Below, in pieces: positions 18,828-30,475 of a DNA stretch of 64,000 nucleotides (positions within the stretch are counted from its first letter, which is position 1; every line of letters starts with the position of its first letter). The notes beneath the pieces were generated by a model. It saw only the letters and a program-made list of their open reading frames with translations, searched no databases and was not told the origin of the DNA. The position numbers and the translations under genes are program-made. This DNA comes from Ricordea florida (Eukaryota > Cnidaria > Anthozoa > Corallimorpharia > Ricordeidae): the NCBI GenBank assembly GCA_949710005.1, contig OX453287.1, positions 19,617,017 through 19,681,016 of the forward strand, read 5' to 3'.

Positions 18828-21800
18828 GTGTTTTGTAGAGAGCAAAGTGGTGGCGCCCGAAAAGAACATGCACATTTTCATTTGAAAACAGTAACCCGTA
18901 GACGCGTGGAAAAGTTCCAAACAGTGGGAGTGGATTATAACCTAGATGTGAAGTTACCTGAAGTCGATCGTTTAAAAGACGGTGTGGTGAATTTAGAGAA
19001 TGTGTTTGAACGAGTGATTGCTGAACTTACACGCAGGATGGCCCCAGACGATTATCTTCGCTTTGTGTTACAATCCAACGAGTTGGCGGCTCCCATAAGT
19101 TTACCATTTATGCCTGTGTCGGAATTGTCCTCGGAGCGCATCATGTACGAGGTGGAGCGGGTCTTACAATCGCACGAACAGTTGCATAGCAATCAAACCT
19201 TTGATGTCAATTTGATTCATGTGTCCAGACCGAGAGGAGCGAAAGGAAAACACATCATCAACATGCGTAAGCGTCTACAAGAGAAACATTGCTTGATTCC
19301 TATTGTCAACAAAGACGAACTGTGCATGGCCAGATGCATCGTGGTGGGTGTAGCGAAATGGGAGAATGACCCCGCCTATGAGATTTTAAGAAAAGGAGAC
19401 CATTGCAAAGAACGAGAGCATTGGAGTTACACCAACGAGCTGGAGTGGAATTAAAAGCTTGTGGCGTGGAGGAAATAAAACGATTTCAGACTGTGTTACC
19501 GGACTATCAACTTGTCATTGTGAGTGCAGCCCATTATAACAGCATCATCTACAAAGGACCAGACAGAGACAAACCCATTTACCTCTATCTGAATAACCAG
19601 CATTACGACTTGATCATATCCATGCCCGGACTTCTCGGCAAAAGTTATTACTGTTTACATTGCGAGAAAGGATACAACACGGAGGATAACCGTCATCATG
19701 CGTGCAAAAAGAAATGTTACTCGTGTTTCCAAATAGCCTGTCCCGGGGATGAATTCAGTTGGATCTTCTGCGAGAAATGTCAACGGTCGTTTAAAGGCAA
19801 AGAGTGTTTTGCAAATCACGAAAAGAAAGGACCCCAAGGTAGTCGAACAGTATGCGAGACGTATTTTAAATGCAAAGAGTGTGCCAAAGTGTTGGACAGA
19901 ACGCAACGAGATGTGACAACCCATAAATGCGGCGAAAAACTGTGTCATGTGTGTAACAAATACGTGGACTCGGAGCATCAATGCTTCATGCAAGTGGTCA
20001 AAAAGAGAAAGAGAAAGAGAGACGATGATGACGATGAACTGCGCATGCTGTTTTTTGACTTTGAATGCACCCAAGAGACGGGGTACCATTGTCCAAATCT
20101 AGTGGTGGTGCAAGACATCCATGGCAAAGAATGGGTCTTTCATAGCTGTGAAACCTTTTGCACGTGGTTGTTTGACGAGATGTCAGGGTCCACATGCATA
20201 GCGCACAATTTCAAAGGGTATGATTCTTATTTTATTTTAAATTATCTTTACAAAAATAACGTGAAACCAGTGTTAATTATGAATGGAGCCAAAATTATGG
20301 AATTGAAAGTACCCAGTGCCAATGTGCGATTTATTGACAGTTTAAATTTTTTCCCCATGGCCTTGGCCAAATTGCCCAAAACATTTGGGTTCACGGAACT
20401 GAAAAAGGGGTTTTTTCCTCATTTTTTCAATACGCGTGCTAATGAACAGTATGTGGGACCCATACCGGCGATAGAGTATTACGACCCAGATGGGATGAAA
20501 CCTGAGGTCCAACGAGAGTTTCTGAGATGGCATGACACGCAAAAAGATGTTGTATTTGACATGCGAAAAGAACTGCTCGACTATTGTAGATCAGATGTAG
20601 ACATTTTGCGTCGTTGTTGCTCTAAGTTTATTAGCACAGTTCAAGATCTTTGCCATATTCATCCCTTTGCGCAGTGTATGACCATTGCATCGCTGTGCAA
20701 TTTAATTTTTAGAAGTATGTTTTTAAGAGAAAAGTCCATAGCCATTATACCCCATTTGGGATATCGTAAAAAAGCTAAACAGTCGTACCTGGCCTATCAG
20801 TGGTTGAGCTACGAGTCGCACCAACACAACCTACGCATAGTCCACGGCCGAAACCAGGGGGAGAAGCGCGTGGGTCCTTATACCTTAGACGGGTACTGCT
20901 CAACAACCCAGACTGCCTACGAATTCCAAGGATGTTTTTTCCATGGTTGTACGAGATGCTTTCCAGCCACTACCGTGAACCCCATCAGTCAGCTTACCAT
21001 GCAAGAGTTGTTCGATCACACGAGGGCGAGAATCGAGTACATACAACAGCAAGGACTGAAAATGATCGAGATGTGGGAGTGCGACTGGAAAACGTACCTC
21101 AAAGACAACCCAGCAGCACAGCAATTTGTGTCCACCTTAGAGATCGTGGAACCTTTGAATCCTCGCGATGCCTTTTACGGCGGCCGCACCAATGCCACCA
21201 AACTGTTGGTCGAGAACCAAACCATAAAGTACGTGGATTTCACCAGCTTGTATCCAGACATCAACAAGAACGGCACCTACCCCATTGGTCATCCCACCAT
21301 TGTTACAGAAGGTTTAGACGCGAGAAACATTGACCAGTATTTTGGACTTATCAAATGTACTGTGCTTGCTCCTAGGGGTTTATACCATCCTGTGCTGCCT
21401 GTACGATGTAACAACAAACTCATGTTCACGTTGTGTCGGACGTGTTCCGACAACTTACAACAGACTGTTTGTAGACATAACGAAAACGAGCGACTGTTGA
21501 CGGGTACCTGGGTGACGTTGGAAGTCATGAAAGCCTTAGACATGGGCTACAAAGTCACCAAAATCCATGAAGTATGGCATTTCAAAGAGAAAAGTAGTAC
21601 GTTATTTAAAGATTACATTGATTTATTTCTTAAAAAAAAGCAGGAGGCCTCCGGCTTTCCCTCGTGGTGCGAGACAGACGAACAGAAAGACCGCTACATT
21701 TCAGATTATTTGACGCACGAGGGTATTTTGTTAGACAAAACACAAATTGAATTCAATGCAGGGGCCAGGAGCATTTGGAAACAGATTTTGAACAATATGT

Positions 21801-22480
21801 GGGGGAAATTAGGGCAAAGACCCAATCGTCCCAAAATAGAAGTCATCGATAATCCTAAACGTTATTTTGATTTATTTACGAGTGCCAAAATCAACGTGAA
21901 AGATGTGCATTTAGTGGCTGAGGAATTGGTTGAAGTGTGTTACGAGGAGGAAAACGAATTCGTACAAGCATCGGATCGTACAAATGTCGTGTTGGCCGCT
22001 TTCACAACAGCTCAAGCTCGGTTGAAACTCTACGACGAGATGATCAAGCTGGGGGAGCGAGTGTGCTATTACGATACCGATAGTCTGGTGTACATTTCAG
22101 AACCGGGATCGTACGAACCAATGCTCGGGGATTATTTGGGGCAATTAACCAGTGAACTCGCTAACAATGACCATATTACAACCTTCGTATCAGCAGGCCC
22201 TAAAAATTACGCCTACACAACGCACCAAGGAAAAACAGTCTGCAAAGTACGTGGGTTTACGCTGAATGTACGAACCAGCGAACAAGTCAACTTTCAGACC
22301 ATGGTAAACATGGTAAAAGGTAACTGTACCGATGAACTTGTAACACATAATCCGCACAAGATTGTCCGCGACAAAAAAACTAAAACGCTCAAGACGCAAA
22401 GCCAGGATAAACGTTACAAATTGGTGTACGACAAACGGGTCATCACCTCTAATTATGATACTGTACCTTATGGTTATTAA
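18828..22480 (+). pseudogene. polB: Protein-primed family B DNA polymerase, frameshifted
   Basis: Two overlapping frames, 18828-19454 and 19403-22480, together hold a Polinton PolB; the frame changes once near 19390-19420. The first has the family's FVLQSNEL and SLPFMPVS block. The second has Cys/His clusters (residues 80-170), exonuclease motifs DFECTQ (about 218), NFKGYDSY (about 270) and YCRSDVD (about 393), an endonuclease-like insert DGYCSTTQTAYEFQG (about 496), and polymerase motifs DFTSLYPD (612), NNMWGK (796) and YYDTDS (888). It would replicate the linear element from a protein primer. The 5' frame lacks an ATG but starts beside a good acceptor (CTGTGTTTTGTAG, 18838), suggesting an upstream exon. 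A programmed frameshift is possible, but I see no clear slippery site. Confidence 0.85.
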
Positions 22481-22594
22481 CCTTGTTGTTGTTGTTCTTG
22501 ATGTAAATCCCAGCATCTCTACAGTGCTGTTGTGTTTGTTTATTCCTCATGGAGATATTGTGGGGGTGCTCCATTCTGTTCTTCGTTTGCTGGA

Positions 22595-22600
22595 AATAAA
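22595..22600 (+). terminator. Polyadenylation signal after PolB
   Basis: AATAAA lies 115 nt after the PolB stop codon, followed by a GT-rich stretch. It is the likely 3' end of the polymerase transcript and marks where recognisable element 1 sequence stops before the decayed region. Confidence 0.5.
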
Positions 22601-24420
22601 GCTGTGAAATGTCTTCCAGTCGTTTCTTCTTGGAGGTGAGCATGTGATAGGATCTCCCTTAGCGTTCTTTTGCGTTCCTTTGACTTTTGTCTTGTACTAA
22701 AATTGTTGGAACTCCAGTTTCTAAAAGATATTGGTTGCTTGAATGTCTTATTACATTGTAGATGCTAGGTCAAAATACAATCGGCACATAGCTTACTCTG
22801 ATACAGAACTTGGTATTTCTTCTTTGATGAACTTTCTTTCATGAACCCTTCTTTCGTGTAATGTGTTCAACCGTTTGGGTTGTGAGTTCCTTGGTAGGCC
22901 ATGATTGTTCAATTTCAATCAAACCAGTAATACCTTTTGTTACACTGCTCTAAACACTGGATGTTGTTAGCAGTTTGGAAGTGGCATGATGGTTTCTTTT
23001 TTCGCATAGTGGTTTCTTGCTGTTTACTTTGACGGGAATGTTATCCGTCTGGTATGGATGATTCTTTCTCGCCAATGTGTTTCAATGAGTTTATATTGAC
23101 CATTTTTTCTCTTTCTTCTTCTTTCCCTTTGGTAGCTACTCTTCCAGTGCATTCTCGGAAGAAGTCGTTTCGATTGTACTGTTACGCGTCCTCGAGTCTG
23201 GTGGATTTTGTTGTAGTATCTTTCCACTTTCGTTGCAGGAAAAAAACAATCTGGTTCTGGTGAGAATTCCATGGCATGATGAACTCGGGAAGTATATAGA
23301 AATCTTTTCATCCCCCATTGTTGCGAATATCTTGCGTCCCACACTGAAGTGACTTTGCCTTTTCGCTTTATCTTTTAATATCTTTTCCGGATACAGTTGC
23401 AATGGAGTTTCTTTTTTTGTTTCTTTTGGGAATCTTCTGCTGGGAATGTTGTGAAAGGTGCATTTCCAAAATCCAAAAACGTGTGTCAAAAGTAACCAAT
23501 AACAATACAAAACCAAAACAATCATCTTGGCGGTTTGGGTGCGACTAATTGGGGTGTCAGGGAGGTCGCGCAACATAGTGTATTGTTTGGTGGATTGGGG
23601 TGACTATATGGGGAAGCAGGGAGGTCACACGCACGGAGGTATGGGTGTGGCTAGAAGGGGATGATGTGGAGGCCACACATACAATCCACCGTGGGGGATG
23701 GATTGTCCAAAACATATGTTCTCGACTACTGAGCAGTTATCTATGTATTATATGTATATTTGTAGTTATGTTTTAATCTTTCAAAACCTAGGTCAACTCA
23801 AATGCTTTATTCTCCAAAACCTTAAATATATCCAATTCACTTTACCTTATTGAACCTTATATCCGAGTTGACCAACTTCAATCTCTTCCTCCTTTCAAAC
23901 ATGTACTATCTTGATTCTTTCCGTGGTAGGTACTCTAGCACACTCTGCAACATCACGTCGTTTTGGGTTTTCAGATGACTTGTGTTGACATTCTCTTGCT
24001 TCCTTGTAACAGCAACCGTTACAATGTCAAAGGCTTCTTTCATAAGAGAGTTGTATGCTTCAATGGCGTCAAATCTCCTATTTGTTGTTAGGATGTTCCT
24101 TGTGATTGTCTTTCGACAGGTAGTAACATTTTCTTCTCATTCCGCCTGTGGATCCTGTGGATGGACCAAAAAAAACAAAGTACGTAAACAACCATGTTCC
24201 ATGCTTTACAATTACAACCATCTTTTTTTCGATGGTTTGCAGATGCGTCATTGAGCCATTTAATCAGATGGTATTCTCCGTAGAACATAAAGAAGGCCAT
24301 TCTTTGAATTGGTAGCACCTGATTCATGTCTTCAAACAAGTCTGAGCCATATTGGTACCTGATGTATTGTTAAGAATTCTAATAAGTTAAAAAACACAAC
24401 TAAATAACGTAGTGAACCTA

Positions 24421-24556
24421 AAAAACATGGTGTCTGCTGAAGTTCCAGCTGAGCTGGGGCCGGAAACACCCAATAAACAAACTAAACATGTACAAGTAAA
24501 AAAAACATGGTGTCTGCTGAAGTTCCAGCTGAGCTGGGGCTGGAAACACCCAATAA
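24421..24556. repeat. Direct repeat, 56-bp units 80 bp apart
   Basis: AAAAACATGGTGTCTGCTGA and the following 36 bases at 24421-24476 recur at 24501-24556 with one difference. Confidence 0.85.
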
Positions 24557-25410
24557 GTATTCCAAAAGGTATATCCTGTTACTGTTGTTTGTTACTTCCT
24601 GCACAAGGCCGACTTTGCCAAAAGAATCCTTTATGTTAACTGTGGTCCATGGCTGCATGTAAACAAAACCACATTCCTCAAGTTCGTCTTGGCACTGTTT
24701 TGATATTGTTGGTGCTGCATGACTTCATGTGATTTCCGACGCGGCCATCACTTCTTCAAAAGCCATTCTTTTTTTCCTGCAAACAAAAAAGGACCAAAAT
24801 GTTTCTTCTTCTTCTTATGTGGTGTTCTTCTGCTTTCAACATTGGGGACATTTTTGACACTGCTGACAACCAACAAGTTCGACAGTGGTACCTGGTTCCA
24901 TGGCCTGCTGACTTGGAGAGTTATACCTGTAAATTCCATTACAAGCACTAATAACAAAAGCTTTCCAAATACAGACTCCAAACGTCCATTGTAGAGTACA
25001 AGATAATGGCCTTCCTTTTTTGCTTTTTTCAATAGCAGCAGGTGACAAACCAATGTTGATGATGAATTAGTTTTTGCAACTACCTTGTTTGCAATATCTG
25101 CATGTTTATCAAGATGCATCTTTCCTACTGCCTTATTTGATGAGCTAACCAAAGAAATGAGCTTGTTTTCAGGCACGCGGAGAAAACTTGTGCAAACATG
25201 TCCTACAACTGCGTGACGTTTGGGTTTTGGTATACTCCATGTCAGCGATTTCAATTGTGTTTCTTTTTCCAGTCATAAGCAATCATCAATAGTGGTGCCT
25301 TCAAATGTGTTTATTCCCTTTGTTGCATCTCGTTGATCAGCGCGTGTACCAAGTATAAACATTGTTCAAGAACTGCTGGCGTGCTTCTGCAAGGTATTTC
25401 ATGTCCTTTT

Positions 25411-25588
25411 TCTGCAGCGGTCCTAAAGAGATGGTCCCTTATTGTTTCCACATTGCACTTTCCTCTTCTTTTCTGCAGTGGTCCTAAAGAGATGGTCCCT
25501 TATTGTTTCCACATTGCACTTTCCTCTTCTTTTCTGCAGTGGTCCTAAAGAGATGGTCCCTTATTGTTTCCACATTGCACTTTCTTCT
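25411..25588. repeat. 61-bp tandem repeat, about 2.9 copies
   Basis: Units beginning TCTGCAG start at 25411, 25472 and 25533, a constant 61-bp period. They are almost identical, which suggests recent duplication in otherwise decayed sequence. Confidence 0.9.
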
Positions 25589-28500
25589 TCACTCTTTGGG
25601 CACCTGAGAAAATGTCGAGTTGGAATAGTTGTAACCATCTTTGACTGTCGTCCTTTGATTCTCTTTGTTGAAGTTTAGTTTGTGACCAAGACAATGGAGA
25701 GAGTGTGTCCTACTCTCTTTGCCTATAATCACTTCATGCTGTTGTTGGAACTTTTTTGTTGATTGGCATTCTGTAGATCAACCTAGTGCTGAAGTTTTGA
25801 AGAAGATGAAGTTGTATGCCATGTTTCCATCAAAGTCTCTATATGCAATGTTTCCATCATTCTGTATGGTCATATGCAGTTGATGTTACCAGGGAAGGGA
25901 AATGTCTTAGTTATTTGGGTTCCCACCATTACTACGACGTCATACATATCTCTGTTAACAGTTGTAGCTCCTCTGAGTGGGAACAATATCAGCATATTCA
26001 ATTTCTTCACCTGATATGTGGCTATCATGGAGTATTTTGGAAGACATGGAAAAAACAAGAGGAGATGGGTATCGCCTCAAAAAAAAAAGGGGTACACATC
26101 TACAAAAGAGAAGTTTATGATTGATTATATTTTTTAATAACACCTAAATTTGTATTTTTGTTTTGCGGGGAATGTTCCAAAATGGGTCACTCATTCCAAA
26201 AAGACCATTGTGAACTAGTTGTTTTCTAACTCTTTCTTTGTCTAGTTCCAAAACGTTTTTCATCTTGATTCTGTACTGGAAGTTTCTGCTTTATCAAATG
26301 GGTCTCTGGTTTGACGTCTGCCTTCTGCACAAAACCAAAGTACCTTGGATCAAACTATTGTTGTCCTCTTCCTCATCTTTTCCAGAGCCATGTCAACAAT
26401 AACCTCGATAAAAGCGTCCACATCCACTTCCCCAACGTTCTTCCTCTAACGTCCGCCATTTCGTCTCTCCGGTCCTGTGGTAACAACTTTCCTTGGTAAG
26501 TTCAAAAGCATTCTAGTTTTCAAGCAAGGATGGTTTTTTACCTTTCCTCTTTATCTCTGGCCTACCGTTTGAAGCTTTTTGCATTTCTTTATGCCAAGCT
26601 TCTCTGCATCTCTGTCTTTAGCATCTGCTTCGGATGGGTACATTTTTTTCCTTTTCCTTGATTGAACAATGTTTTTCCATTCACCGTGTCCTGCTTCCAA
26701 TTCCAAATACTGACCAAAACCCAGACAGTAAATCGCAGTAAATCGTCCCATTCCAAACCCTTGACAGACCGTGAGTACTTATCTTGTGTTATTTCTTGGG
26801 AAACGGTTTCTCTCCATTGTTCCTCCTCCTGTGTTGCCTGTTCACAACACGCACAACCTTCGTTTGTCGTCCCCATCCATTGGTGAATAGCGTGTATCCA
26901 TAAACGTGAGTTGCCTGGCTTTCAAAGTGGTTACATTGGGTATTGCGTGTAGGATCGTCCATGTTAAGATCACTACAAAGCTTCAAAATGGTGTCAACTG
27001 TATTTTTATCATCCAGCTCTTTGTCAAGTTGCTTTCCAGATCTCTTTTTCAAGTTTGGTTAATCCCCTGTCCTTCTTTTCCCGTCATTCTATCCATGGTT
27101 CTTTCATTCTGATCGCTTGCCTCTGAAGGCGGTGAGGTCTGCCATTCAGAAACAGTGAAGTTTTGTTTGTTCTATTGCTTTTGAATGGCTGGAGAGGTAA
27201 AATATCGGGTTCGTTGCGTTGCTTTATGAAGGACAATATTTCTTTTTTTCATATGTTTTCTTTCCATGCCTCACATATTTGCTAAATCAGTATGACATCT
27301 CTTGCGGAATTGGGTTATTGTTGACATGCGTTATTTCTGAATTAGTTGCATCTTCTTCCTTTGCAAGGAGGTCTTTTCGCGGTGAAGCTATTCTGTTCAG
27401 ACTCATCAGACTCATTGCAAGCACAGAATGTAAACTGTTGTTAAAAAGATCCCTACATTTTTTTCCAGATCCTACATTTCCACAGCGTGAGATTCTGAGA
27501 GAATGCTGTGTTAAGGTATGATTTGCCCTGTGATGCGTGTGATGTTGGCATGGAGTCCTGGTTGTGCAGCCTCGAAGACCTCTTCTTCGTTCGTGACATT
27601 CACCTCTTCGAAGTCCATGGGTAAGACACGAGCTTTTTTTTTTGATATTACTCTTTCACTTGGAGAGAAAGGTCCCTGCTGAAGGTTGGTACTGATTGGG
27701 TTAACATAACTTGCACGCGTCGTGTAAACATTCTATTCCCAAAACAAAAAATGAGTGCATTTCCATGGTAGATGCAGATTTCTCTTATGGTAACAGTGCC
27801 TATTGGGTTCTCCCTAATTAGTTTCTTCCTGTTTGTACCCTGACGATGAACTGAGATTCTTTGAAGCTTTTCTATTGTCGGTTTGCTGTAGATTTTGGCT
27901 TCTTGGCACCAAGGTGACAACCCTGTAGATTACAACAACTCTGACAAAGAAGTCCTGGTACGTTTGTCAAGTAGTCTTCAAAAAACACATGCAGAACAGT
28001 AAGTTATTCGCCTGTCGTGATTGCTTTTTTCCTTCGACGCCATGCTGGTAAGTGTTTTTCTTCTTATGTTGTGAAACTAGCACAATGGATGGTCGTGGCA
28101 ACATTTGCAAGGATTCCTTTCCCTTTGTCACTGATGGTTGTGTTGAGTTCCATACATGCAGCCAGTATTCCCGCACAATTGCTACAGCCGTTTTGTATTG
28201 ATCCTCCTCTCGTATTTGGAGTCTGCGTTACAGCCGTTTTGTACTCATCCCCCTCGTATTTGGAGTATGCGTTCTGTTTGGGTGCTTGACTCTTTCTTCG
28301 TTTTTCTTCATCTCGTCCATGGCAGGTTGAGTTGTCGGATAGGAGGCCAGATTTGGGACACTCTGTAAGTCGACCTTTTCGAAAGTTTATTGTGTAACTA
28401 TGGAATATGTTTCAAAGGGTTTATTGCTTTCTTCCTTCGAAAAAGGTCCTTCCTGGAAGGTAGTTGCGACTGATTCTTTGGATTGTACAGTTCAATGTAG

Positions 28501-30249
28501 TGACTGATGCGTTGCAACGTACCCCCTACCTCTCATATGATAGTAATCTTTGTTCCTTGTGCTAAATCATTAGAAGATCATTGAGTCGACCGGGAGTTGC
28601 CATGACAATCAAGTGTTGAAACGGTATCCTCATCTTCAAAAGAGAGCTTGGTAAATACTCCTATCCACATCCCCTTCCCACCCTGCTAAATCAATAACAT
28701 TGCTTACAATAACACAATTTCTTCGCACATTTGTTCCCCCCAAACCTCCAAGGGGATCTGTAGATGAAGTAATGGTCCTGTTGACAATTCAAATACCCTG
28801 TTCCTTCCATTACTTTGTTTTACTCCTTTTTGCCGACGTTCGACGATTACAGCTTTGTCTGAATATGTCTTGTTGGTTTCATGTTTTCCATCATTAAAGC
28901 AACGTGAACATTTCTGTCTCTGGTATATCATGGTAAAGTCTTGCTACTACTTTCTTTTGTGTTCCATTTGGAATGGGAAATGATTTGTACATGAGAAAGT
29001 TGCAGTCGTATAACACTTTTCTCTTCTCAGGGTGTCAGCGGTTTTTTCCATCTTTTAGATGAATTCAGCTGGCCAGCCATGTTGCAGTATCTGGAACTAT
29101 TGACCGATGTCTCCATCTTGATGATTCGGATGTCTCCTTCTTGGCTGGTTTTGATTTGTTACTTAATGAATCTTAAAAACAACAAAGTGCATTGCGACCT
29201 TCCCTTCCATCATGATCGTACGGTTTTCTTCAGTTGCGGTAGGACAGTACTCTTTTGGAAAACTTGGTGGACAGTAGTTTACTCCTGCAAAGACATCGGC
29301 TCTGAAAATTCCCTCGTAAGGTCCTTCTCCAAATCCTCCAGTTTAGTAGCATTAGCAGATTGTACCTTTGCTCTTGCTCCTTAGTTTGGTTATGTTTGCC
29401 CTGTTTTTTTCTTCGTCTTTACAGGCTTTCACCACCGTAGGAACGTGTTGTGCGTCTTTACAGGATTCCATAGTAGGAACGTGTTGTGAGAATGGCTGCT
29501 TGGTACCTTCGGAGGAAACTTCGCTCTATGAATTGTACGACACTTCTGGTGCATAGGAAGCTGAGTACGTTTGCCCAAGGAAAAACGCATCCTTCTCTCT
29601 CCTTTTGGTTGATTGGTATGTTTGTTTCTTTTCGCCCGTTTGCTTATAGCTTCATAAAGTAAGTGTCCACACTCCTGCTGATGTGGTTCCCTACTGGATC
29701 CTTCGCTGTGGTGGCGGTGGTACAGTGGTGTCCGATGCCCTTCATGAGCGAACGCGTCGTTTTTGACTGTTTTTGGAGCGCTTGGTACTTTTCTCCTTCC
29801 AATGTTTTCACCGCCCTCTTTAGCGGTGGTTTGTTTCTGATGGACGCGTAGTATCCGAAACACGGATCGTTTTGCCTTTCTCTTTTGGGTTTTTCGAGTA
29901 GCTGATGTTTTGTCTCACCTCTCGATTCTTCTCCTGAGCCTGTCGTGATCCTTTTTTGACTGTGCTCCTTACCCAGTTGGTTTCTTTGCTCTGAAAACGT
30001 TGCCATGCATGTTCCAAAGGTTCCGCGTCCGCCTTACTTGTGCACAAGTTTTCTCTTTTTTCAAGCTGGAAGAATAATCTGGCAACGATCCTTTGGGTAA
30101 ACATCCGATTCTTTGCATTTCCGGTTATCCCGCAGTTCTCCTTCACATCTTTGCAATCAATTTCTTATTTCGTTTTGTATGTGCATTTGGGGGATTCCAT
30201 ATAGTGCACCGAACTACATATCTCAAATCATTTGATCCCAACATGCCTT

Positions 30250-30392
30250 TGTAATGTTGTTACTATGGCAACTCGATGTAAGCACCATATTTGGTGTAGC
30301 AAAGGGGGTTAAGAGAAAGACAATAAAGCGAGCGGTTCTAACCTCTGAAGTTTGGTTTTGATTCACCTTCAAACTCCCGTATAAACATCACA
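30250..30392 (+). repeat. 5' LTR of the gypsy element
   Basis: This 143-bp direct repeat is identical to 34716-34858, starts TG and ends CA. It contains AATAAA near its middle. Confidence 0.95.
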
Positions 30393-30475
30393 CTGGCGAC
30401 GAGGATCAACACAAGAATCCAAAAAATCATAATCAAGACGTGGGAACACATTATTCACCCGAAAAGCGCGTGAAA

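Larger units (their letters stand above)
22640..30244. other. About 7.6 kb of decayed, strand-asymmetric sequence of unknown origin
   Basis: No intact gene is found. The plus strand is strongly T and C rich, so the minus strand is purine-rich and gives many broken lysine- and glutamate-rich frames up to about 168 codons, as a decayed minus-strand coding region would. I recognise no family. The segment lies between PolB and integrase, where Polintons are normally compact, so it is probably an old insertion. Features resembling it continue past the gypsy element to about 34980. Confidence 0.5.

Noticed and set aside
19380..19420. Programmed -1 frameshift site in PolB
   Set aside because: No X-XXY-YYZ heptamer in the right frame or stable downstream hairpin was evident; left as a lesion pending comparison with other copies.
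24748..25254. 168-codon minus-strand frame in the decayed region
   Set aside because: It ends in a Lys run, has no recognisable domain and lies among many broken frames. It may be a fossil, but it is not supported as a gene.
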